This document shows, piece by piece, positions 8,759 to 15,402 of a stretch of 64,000 nucleotides of DNA. The stretch is from Paenibacillus ihbetae (GTDB lineage: Bacteria > Bacillota > Bacilli > Paenibacillales > Paenibacillaceae). Position numbers and translations under genes: made by a program. The notes under the pieces are model-generated. The model saw only the letters and a program-made list of their open reading frames with translations, did no database searches and was not told the DNA's origin. Each line of letters begins with the position of its first letter. The stretch's first letter is position 1. Where the stretch lies: the NCBI RefSeq assembly GCF_002741055.1, contig NZ_CP016809.1, positions 1,054,001 through 1,118,000 of the forward strand. The letters are read 5' to 3'.

Positions 8759-9389
8759 ATTTATACTCCTTCTATTCATTGCGGGACCTTAGTCTCCCTT
8801 CTAATTTCCTATTTAGAATATAGATTATTTTTTCTGATTCCGACAGCTTTTCTTTCTTGTTTTCATATGATTACTTTCATTTTCAAAGAATCCCGACATG
8901 AAATCCCGCTTCAGCTGATCCTTTGCGAGCGATAGATAAACTTTATCGGCCGCATGCCATGGATCAGTATATAGAGACACTCTAAATAAAATCTGAATAA
9001 GTCGGAGCATGCAGAAGGCCGCCGCTCGTCAAAGGAAGGACGCAATCGCCCTGTAATCCGTGTCTCCAGCCGCTTTTATCCTTCAAAAAAAATTTTTTCA
9101 AATAATTTTGACAGCGGCTCAAATCACCCTGATTTTATCGTGGAGTTTCCATTTTAACGGCATTGGCAGCTTATATATAGAAACAAAAAATTACAGAAGC
9201 AAAAAATTGCAGAAACAAAAAACACCTTCGCCCGTCTATGAAGACGTTGAAAGGTGTCTTTGTGAATTTTTTACGCAGTCTTTATGATTACAGCTTCCGG
9301 TTTTGATATAAGTGCTGCATGCACCCAAGAATACATGGCCTATTCGTCATGGATCGGAGCAAGGGATGAACGTCCGGACAGGTGCCTCT
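8759..9389. other. 630-bp AT-rich intergenic region inside the exopolysaccharide block
   Basis: No convincing gene is seen. A short minus-strand frame at 8825-9010 lacks a ribosome site and domain features. The stretch 9080-9210 is very A/T-rich with homopolymer runs. A hairpin at 9222-9257 lies close to the end of the upstream glycosidase-like gene, and a promoter for the downstream genes is expected here but was not pinned down. I looked for the conserved core of c-di-GMP-I riboswitches and did not find it. Confidence 0.5.
9222..9257 (-). terminator. Possible terminator hairpin after the glycosidase-like gene
   Basis: Outer arms ACACCTT/AAGGTGT enclose an inner stem CGTCT/AGACG with a 4-nt loop and a symmetric internal loop. 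On the minus strand the stem is followed by GTTTTTTGTTTC. It lies about 130 bp beyond the upstream stop codon. Confidence 0.45.
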
Positions 9390-10298
9390 CTACTGCTCAT
9401 CCTTAGCCATCGCCATGTTCTTGTGCACCCACGCCTGATAATGATGGACCGCGATGCCGGCAAATGACGGATGCCCGCTCCCGAGCGAGGCCGCCCGTTC
9501 GGCTTCGTCCTCCATTTCTCCCCGGCTTTTGGCATAGAAGGTGAGATGCTCTCCTTCATCCGTATGGGCAAGCTCCATTCCGATCCAGACCGATTTGCCG
9601 AGCTCATCCGCCTGCTCCAGCTCTTCCTTGGACAGCTCGTACATCTGCTCGCCGCTGTCGCGGTAAGCCATGATTGCGATCGAATCCGTACGCTCGATCA
9701 TCCATCGGCTGAAGGAGCCATCTGGATTGCCTTCCGGCCCCGGCACGGAATCCAGCCAGAAAGGAACCGCCGCGCTAAGGGGAAGGGCGATGCGCTCGGC
9801 CTCCTGTACCCAGGCTTCCATGTTCGCGCTCCACTCCTTCACCACCTGCGCCTGCTCGCGATCCCATCGCTTCAGCACGTAAGGCTCCACATCCAGCTGC
9901 ACACCCTGAAACCGCTCCTCAGGCGAGGCTACCTGATTGTAAGCCTCAAGCCAGGACAACAGCTTAAGCCCTTCCTCGCGGCCGTTCTCATAAGCCCATT
10001 CCGGGTGGCCGTCCAGCGCGTGGACCTGGATGCCCTCACGCGATGCCGCCGATATAAAGCGGCGATACTCCTCCTCCTGCACGTCCTGCTGGATCTGCAG
10101 AAAGATCGTCGTAATTCCGTGATTCACGCTAAACGTGACAATTTCCTCCGGCTCGCTCCGAATCAGACTTGCATCCCACAGCCAGGTCGCTTTGTTCTGA
10201 TTCACCTTCTCGGAATGGGGAAGAAAGAGGATCAGCAGCAAAAGACCGATGAGGACCGCAAGGATGCCGTACTTTGCTTTTGCGTGGTTCAACCTCAT
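9390..10298 (-). CDS. Membrane-anchored glycosidase-like TIM-barrel protein
   Basis: This 302-residue protein has an N-terminal membrane segment (about 10-27) and then an extracellular domain. Features such as TTIFLQIQ, IQVHALDG, GVQLDVEP (132-139, with D136 and E138) and SIAIMAY recall TIM-barrel strands of glycoside hydrolases with a paired D/E active site. I cannot name the family; DUF4434-like or GH18-like folds are possible. The gene starts with ATG behind GAAAGGAGAGG and lies 19 bp after the second nucleotide-sugar dehydrogenase, indicating co-transcription. A role in processing or remodelling the exopolysaccharide is inferred from context only. Confidence 0.65.
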   Translation of the reverse strand: MRLNHAKAKYGILAVLIGLLLLILFLPHSEKVNQNKATWLWDASLIRSEPEEIVTFSVNHGITTIFLQIQQDVQEEEYRRFISAASREGIQVHALDGHPEWAYENGREEGLKLLSWLEAYNQVASPEERFQGVQLDVEPYVLKRWDREQAQVVKEWSANMEAWVQEAERIALPLSAAVPFWLDSVPGPEGNPDGSFSRWMIERTDSIAIMAYRDSGEQMYELSKEELEQADELGKSVWIGMELAHTDEGEHLTFYAKSRGEMEDEAERAASLGSGHPSFAGIAVHHYQAWVHKNMAMAKDEQ

Positions 10299-10317
10299 TC
10301 CTCTCCTTTCGATGTCC

Positions 10318-11685
10318 TTAGATCAGAACCGCTTCGTCCGGCTCGGTCACATGCTGCACGGAATGGCCGATCTTGTAGATATGCGGGCGCGCGTAGTCCT
10401 TAAACGCATTTCGCGTATCCAGAATCGGAACACCAAGGGATGCGATGGTGCCGTAGTCCAGCTTGCTGTGGTTCGTGATCAGCACGATGCAATCGTAGCT
10501 GCGGAATTTGGCCAGATCGTATTCCACGCTGCGGATGGTCTCCCCGTTCTTGTCGACAAAGCTGACGGCGTACGGATCGTAGTACTCCACCTTGGCTCCG
10601 TTTTCCTTGAACAGCTCATATACTTCAAGCCCCGGAGACTCCCGGAGGTCGCTGATGTCCGGTTTGTAGGCCATGCCCAGCAGCAAAATGTTGGAGCGCT
10701 TGACCGATTTCGCATATTCGTTCAGTATCGTTGCCGTCTTGTTGATGACGTAGTACGGCATATTGTCGTTGGTCGATTGGGCCAGCTCGATGAATTTGCT
10801 GTAGAAGCGGAAGCCCTTCGCCTTCCAGGACAGATACATCGGATCAAGCGGAATGCAGTGTCCGCCGATGCCCGGCCCCGGATAGAACGGCATGAACCCG
10901 AACGGCTTCGTAGCGGCGGCATTGATGACTTCCCAGACATCGATCCCCATCCGGTCGCACATCATCGCCATCTCGTTCACGAAGGCAATGTTCACGCTGC
11001 GGAACGTGTTCTCCAGCAGCTTCGACATTTCGGCTACTTTCGGATTGCTGACCGGCACCACCGTCTCGACATACTGACGGTAAAGCGCAACGCCCAGCTT
11101 AAGGCAAGCTTCGGTCGTGCCGCCGATTACCTTCGGCGTATTCCGCGTATTGAACTTGCTGTTGGAGGGATCCACCCGCTCCGGCGAGAAGCACAGGTAG
11201 AAGTCCTTGCCGACCTTGAACCCGAGCTTCTCGATCTCATGCTGGATCAGTTCCTCCGTCGTTCCCGGATAGGTCGTGCTCTCCAGCGTAATGAGCAGAT
11301 TAGGCTTCATGAATCGCTTGATTTGATCGACCACCATCGTAATGTAAGACGTATCCGGGTCCTGGTTTTCGCTGAGCGGAGTCGGTACGCAGATGCTGAC
11401 TGCGTCGATCACCGCAATCATGCTGTAGTCCGTCGTCGGCTTGAAGCGTCCGGTCTCCATGCATGCGGCCAGCTCCTCGGACGAAATGTCGGTAATATAC
11501 GAATCGCCGCGATAAATCCGTTCAATCTTGTTCGGATCAAGATCGATCCCGACAACCGTAAAGCCCTGCTTGACCATTTCTACAGCCAGCGGCAATCCTA
11601 CATAGCCCAGTCCCACAACACCTAATACCGCCTTTTTATTCTCAATGGCGTTCAATAAAGTTTCGTATTCTTCGTTCACAAGCAT
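10318..11685 (-). CDS. Nucleotide-sugar (UDP-type) dehydrogenase, WbpA/UDP-GlcNAc-dehydrogenase-like
   Basis: The 455-residue enzyme has VVGLGYVGLPLA (23-34), ESTTYPGTTEE (135-145), CFSPERVDP (165-173) and the catalytic cysteine in GGHCIPLDP (C277), the typical pattern of UDP-N-acetylglucosamine or N-acetylmannosamine 6-dehydrogenases. It is clearly diverged from the second dehydrogenase at 5966-7276 (GGHCIGIDPYY there), so the locus has two non-identical enzymes rather than a recent duplication. They may serve two different UDP-sugars or two synthases. GGAGG lies 4 nt before the ATG; a GTG two codons later is an alternative. It is followed 19 bp later by the glycosidase-like gene. Confidence 0.85.
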   Translation of the reverse strand: MLVNEEYETLLNAIENKKAVLGVVGLGYVGLPLAVEMVKQGFTVVGIDLDPNKIERIYRGDSYITDISSEELAACMETGRFKPTTDYSMIAVIDAVSICVPTPLSENQDPDTSYITMVVDQIKRFMKPNLLITLESTTYPGTTEELIQHEIEKLGFKVGKDFYLCFSPERVDPSNSKFNTRNTPKVIGGTTEACLKLGVALYRQYVETVVPVSNPKVAEMSKLLENTFRSVNIAFVNEMAMMCDRMGIDVWEVINAAATKPFGFMPFYPGPGIGGHCIPLDPMYLSWKAKGFRFYSKFIELAQSTNDNMPYYVINKTATILNEYAKSVKRSNILLLGMAYKPDISDLRESPGLEVYELFKENGAKVEYYDPYAVSFVDKNGETIRSVEYDLAKFRSYDCIVLITNHSKLDYGTIASLGVPILDTRNAFKDYARPHIYKIGHSVQHVTEPDEAVLI

Positions 11686-11745
11686 TCAACCTCCATCGGA
11701 TGTATAGTCTGTTCGGTCTGCCTGAGCCCTTCTTTTAAAAGGATC

Positions 11746-11835
11746 TCAACATTGTGCAGCAGGTCTCTCTTTTTCGGGAGGCACCGGGATGATACGGTTT
11801 GGATCCTTGAAAAAGCTCAGTTTTCCCGCTCCCAT
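11746..11835 (-). CDS. Possible small ORF, 29 codons, perhaps frameshifted
   Basis: In the 200-bp gap between the receiver-like gene and the dehydrogenase, an ATG at 11835 (or 11841) preceded by ACAGGAAAC opens a 29-codon frame that reads MGAGKLSFFKDPNRIIPVPP before stopping. In the +1 frame the text continues without a stop as an amphipathic run (LLHNVEILLKEGLRQTEQTI) down to a stop at 11676, just past the start of the dehydrogenase gene. Together these look like a ~50-residue protein interrupted by a one-base shift near 11765-11775. Function unknown; it may equally be chance. Confidence 0.3.
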   Translation of the reverse strand: MGAGKLSFFKDPNRIIPVPPEKERPAAQC

Positions 11836-11886
11836 GAACATGTTTCCTGTGCGAGTAAAGTCGTTTAAGTCCACCCGCCCCCCGCT

Positions 11887-12681
11887 TTAGTGAAGGCAGC
11901 GCCGGATGCGGGCATCCAGCTCCACCGGCGAGAAGGGCTTCGTCACATAATCATCCACTCCGCTCTGGAAGCATTGACTAATCGTTTGTTCCACGCGCTT
12001 CTCCGTCAGCACGACAATTTTGGGTGGATGTTTCATATCCAGCTGCTGGATATGATGGATGAACGGAAGGCCGTCAATCCCATACAGGTTCAGCTCGGTC
12101 AGCACCAGATCCGGCTCCCATTTCGGAATGAGCTCCAGTGCTTCCAGACCGTCCACGGCCTCCAGCGTTTCATAACCCTGCATCGTAAGCCGAATTTGCA
12201 GAAACTCCCTGACCGCTTTGTCCTGATCAACGATCAGGATACGGCTTTGAGCGCTGCCTGTATCCTCTTCCGTGAATATATGAATGTCGGAGGATGTGCT
12301 GAGACGCGCCGTCTCGGCCATCTGCTTCATCGTTTGCATGGACGGCGCCTCCTGTACGGCCGCCAGCGTAATCCGCGGATCCGCCTGCTGAAGCCGGCTT
12401 TGCAATTGCTGTTTCAGCAGAAGCGCCTGGTAGTGGGCCGCATCCAGCGTGAATCCCGGCATGACGACGGCGAGCACGCCCGTGCTCTCGTCCCGCAGCA
12501 CCTCCGTCTCCACGCCCGGCAGCTGATCCACGAACTGCTGAACGCAGGACTCCGTTCCGGGCTGGTCTTCGCAGTACAGAAACAGCAAGGCTGCGCCGCT
12601 TTGGTGTTCTCTCACTTTCTCCTCCAGGCGGCCGTAAAAATCAACCGCCTGTCCACGTTGCAATGTTACGGATTGAGACAT
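11887..12681 (-). CDS. Degenerate GGDEF-like plus pseudo-receiver regulatory protein
   Basis: The 264-residue cytoplasmic protein has a C-terminal receiver domain (about 146-264) with VDQD (151-154), the conserved T226 and K248 (YVTKPF). The expected phospho-acceptor Asp is Glu: the segment is DLVLTELNLYGIDG with E196 at that site, and one acidic-pair residue is Q153. The N-terminal half (about 15-130), with GVLAVVMPG, a long helix and RITLAAV, resembles the core of a GGDEF domain without its GGDEF motif; that resemblance is inference. A constitutive or phosphorylation-independent regulator of the neighbouring synthases is plausible. The ATG at 12681 follows AGAGGTGGG with 10-nt spacing. It lies 68 bp after the second glycosyltransferase. 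Confidence 0.7.
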   Translation of the reverse strand: MSQSVTLQRGQAVDFYGRLEEKVREHQSGAALLFLYCEDQPGTESCVQQFVDQLPGVETEVLRDESTGVLAVVMPGFTLDAAHYQALLLKQQLQSRLQQADPRITLAAVQEAPSMQTMKQMAETARLSTSSDIHIFTEEDTGSAQSRILIVDQDKAVREFLQIRLTMQGYETLEAVDGLEALELIPKWEPDLVLTELNLYGIDGLPFIHHIQQLDMKHPPKIVVLTEKRVEQTISQCFQSGVDDYVTKPFSPVELDARIRRCLH

Positions 12682-12749
12682 AACTGCTAGTCCCACCTCT
12701 CTTTATTGTTTTTGGTACGGCAATCATGCTGTGAACTTTGGGCCAGATG

Positions 12750-14135
12750 TCATGCCGCTTCCTTCTTATCTTTCCAGCTCTGCCGCGTCATGGTCCCCCA
12801 TGAATTGTTGTTTTGCAGGTATTGGATGTGGCCCTGTACTCTCCACAGCACGCCCAGTTGATGGTAGCCGACGAATTTCAGCGCCGAGAACAGAAGCATT
12901 TTCACCAGGTCGGACAGCTTCGTGTAGCGGCGGAAGGCGATCTCCTCGAGAAGGAGTGCGCCGATGCTGAGCAGATAACCGCTCAGGAAATTCACCAATC
13001 CGAATACCAGCAGAACCTGCCAATTGGTCATATCCGTCATGACATATCCAAGCAGAGCCAGAAGGCCCGTAATTCTGAAGTAAGGGTTTAACGCTTCAAA
13101 AATAACGTTGTAGGGCATCGTCAGGAGCCCCATGACTTTGTACTTCGGATTGAAAACCATATCCCGGTTCTCAATCATATTCTTCAGGTTACCGCGTCCC
13201 CAGCGCTTGCGCTGGTTGGACAGGATGTTGTACGTGTCCGGCGCCTGCGTCCAGCACACCGCTTCGGGACAAAACGCGACGCGGTAGCGGATTTTATTTT
13301 CAAGCATATAGCGGTGCAGCTTGATGATAATGTTCATATCCTCGCCCGGATAGCCGCCCCGGTAGCCACCAACGGCGATCACGTAGTCCTTACGGAACAT
13401 GCCGAAGGCGCCGGAGACGATAATCAGGCCGTTGATCTGGCTCCAGCCGATCCGTCCGCCCAGAAAGGCTTTCATATATTCGATCGATTGGAACATCGGC
13501 CACATTTTACGCGGCAGGGATACGTTCTTGACCGCTCCGTTCTCGATCACGCAGCCGTTCGCGATCCGAACATCGCCGCCGATGGCCACGGTCTCCTCCG
13601 GATTCTCCATGTACATCCGAGCCATACGGATCAATGCATCCTTCTCCAGCAGGGAATCCGCATCGATCGAGGAAATAAGCGGATAACGCGAAAGATTGAT
13701 GCCCGCATTCAAGGAGTCGGCCTTGCCGCCGTTCTCCTTGTCGATGACGTACAGATGCGGATATTGCGGGTTGTAATAGATCCCGCGTACTTGTTTGGTC
13801 TCGAGTCTTCCGCGAACTTCCGGATTAGGCAGCAGCGTCAGCTCGTATTCCTCAATCAGCACATCGAGCGTCCGGTCCGACGAACCGTCGTTGATCACGA
13901 TTACCTCATAGGTCGGATAATTGAGCGTCATGAGGCAGCGGACGTTCTCCGTGATGGTCAACTCCTCGTTATATGCAGGAACCAACAGCGAGACCGACGG
14001 GACGAGCTCCGATCCGGAGAGCGTATTATATTTGGAATAGGACGCCCGTCTGTAAATATTCCAGATGTTTCTGAAAGAAAGCATAATAATTACAAAATAA
14101 AGCGCGCTGACGGCCATGACGTAATAAATCGCCAC
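12750..14135 (-). CDS. Processive glycosyltransferase family 2, IcaA/hyaluronan-synthase-like
   Basis: From the GTG at 14135 the protein has 461 residues: one N-terminal membrane helix, a GT-A domain with VPAYNEE (52-58), INDGSSD (81-87), GGKADSLN (136-143), DAD (158-160), GED (264-266) and the processive motif QRKRW (308-312), and then about three C-terminal helices. It should polymerise an N-acetylhexosamine or similar UDP-sugar and extrude the chain. The GTG has no ribosome site; GGAGGGG lies at 14175-14181 and the same frame is open back to it, so translation may start at a CTG (14168) or ATT (14174) that overlaps the end of the HEAT-repeat gene, adding about 11 residues to the first helix. 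Confidence 0.85.
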   Translation of the reverse strand: MAIYYVMAVSALYFVIIMLSFRNIWNIYRRASYSKYNTLSGSELVPSVSLLVPAYNEELTITENVRCLMTLNYPTYEVIVINDGSSDRTLDVLIEEYELTLLPNPEVRGRLETKQVRGIYYNPQYPHLYVIDKENGGKADSLNAGINLSRYPLISSIDADSLLEKDALIRMARMYMENPEETVAIGGDVRIANGCVIENGAVKNVSLPRKMWPMFQSIEYMKAFLGGRIGWSQINGLIIVSGAFGMFRKDYVIAVGGYRGGYPGEDMNIIIKLHRYMLENKIRYRVAFCPEAVCWTQAPDTYNILSNQRKRWGRGNLKNMIENRDMVFNPKYKVMGLLTMPYNVIFEALNPYFRITGLLALLGYVMTDMTNWQVLLVFGLVNFLSGYLLSIGALLLEEIAFRRYTKLSDLVKMLLFSALKFVGYHQLGVLWRVQGHIQYLQNNNSWGTMTRQSWKDKKEAA

Positions 14136-14160
14136 CGTGCCGTAAGTGAGCAGGATATCC

Positions 14161-15354
14161 CTAAGCAGTGTAATCCCCTCCTACTCCTGCAACTGTTCCG
14201 ATCCGTTTACTTGGTTGAACGCCGAAGTAACGGTCATAAACAAGCTTTTTCTTATTGAAGGCCACCATTTGCTCGACCTCTTCATGGTCGCCTTCCTTCG
14301 CCATGATCCGTTCAATCCGGTACAGCGCCGTCTCTCTCGCAGGACCTGTGCCCGTCAAAGCCGCTTGACACAGCGTTTCGAAACCCTGCTCGCCCAGCAT
14401 CGCCAAGCTTTCCGCACTATGATTGCGCACATGCCAGTTCTCGTCCTTCAGCGCTTCGGCAAGCAGCGGAATACTGCCGGCCGCATGGAGCCTCCCGAGC
14501 GCTTTGGCTGCCGCTGCCCGTACCTCCCAGGCATGATCGTGCATGAGCGCAGCAATCGTATCGTCTTTAAGCGCCGGATTCGAGCCCAGATACAGCTTAA
14601 CCGCCTCAGCCCGCACATCCTTCTCCTCGGAGCCGACCAGCCGGTTCAAAGTAGGAACGGCCGCCGGAACAGCCTGTCCCCACATCGCAACGAGCGCCAC
14701 CTTGACGAGTCCCGGGTCCTGATCATCCAGCAGCTTGCGCATCAAGCTCGGGGCATCCAGCCGCGTCTCAAGCAAAATGTCGGCAGCCATATGATGAATG
14801 GCCTTGCCGTACGACAGCAAACGCGACAGCATTTCGCGGATTTGCCGCTGTTCATTCGCGCTCTTGGCGATCGCTCTGGCCAGGATGATGGTCACCGGCC
14901 CGTAACGGGTCCGGTTCATCAGCTGCTGAAGCTGCGGTACCGCTTCTTCGGCACGCATGCCCCCGAGCCGGTACGCCGCTTCAATGCGCCGCCCCTTGCG
15001 CGGGCTGGACAACGCCCGCAGATCCTCTTCCACGAAGCCCGCTTCCCTGCACAGGTGAAGGAGCTTCTCCCTCGCTTCTCCCTTGAACTGCTCGATCCAT
15101 TCGATAAATTTCGCCTGGATGACCCTGCGCTCGGCACGGGTCAGCTTCCCTGGCGGCAGCTCAAGCTTGATATCATCATGCAGATGGGCCTGAACATAAA
15201 CAAAGTAATCGTGATGCTTGGCAGCATAGTGCTCCATTTCCCGCTGCTCGGCATTATGCTTGATTTTCATGCAGAACAGCATTATGATCCCGGCAGCAAT
15301 CAGGCCAAGGCAAACATAGATAAATCCGTAGGCCAAGGCTAAATTTGAAAACAT
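14161..15354 (-). CDS. Membrane-anchored HEAT-repeat protein
   Basis: This 397-residue protein has one N-terminal membrane helix (about 6-28) followed by a cytoplasmic domain with several HEAT-type helical pairs between about 115 and 360 (for example KDVRAEAVKLY, AWEVRAAAAKALGRL, ENWHVRNHSAESLAMLG). HEAT arrays are protein-protein scaffolds, so it may hold the synthase to its regulators. The ATG at 15354 is chosen because AGAGGAGG lies 9 nt upstream; an earlier ATG is unsupported. It overlaps the likely start region of the following glycosyltransferase, suggesting translational coupling and a stoichiometric partner. No enzymatic motif is visible. Confidence 0.75.
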   Translation of the reverse strand: MFSNLALAYGFIYVCLGLIAAGIIMLFCMKIKHNAEQREMEHYAAKHHDYFVYVQAHLHDDIKLELPPGKLTRAERRVIQAKFIEWIEQFKGEAREKLLHLCREAGFVEEDLRALSSPRKGRRIEAAYRLGGMRAEEAVPQLQQLMNRTRYGPVTIILARAIAKSANEQRQIREMLSRLLSYGKAIHHMAADILLETRLDAPSLMRKLLDDQDPGLVKVALVAMWGQAVPAAVPTLNRLVGSEEKDVRAEAVKLYLGSNPALKDDTIAALMHDHAWEVRAAAAKALGRLHAAGSIPLLAEALKDENWHVRNHSAESLAMLGEQGFETLCQAALTGTGPARETALYRIERIMAKEGDHEEVEQMVAFNKKKLVYDRYFGVQPSKRIGTVAGVGGDYTA

Positions 15355-15402
15355 ATTCGAGTGCCTCCTCTTTGTATTTAGCATCTGGCCGCCCTCCCGG
15401 AC

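Noticed and set aside
8825..9010. Short minus-strand ORF in the 630-bp gap
   Set aside because: No ribosome site or family likeness; composition is AT-rich intergenic.
8759..9389. c-di-GMP riboswitch upstream of the deacetylase/PilZ genes
   Set aside because: The conserved core sequences of GEMM-type riboswitches were not found on the minus strand here or in 17638-18415.
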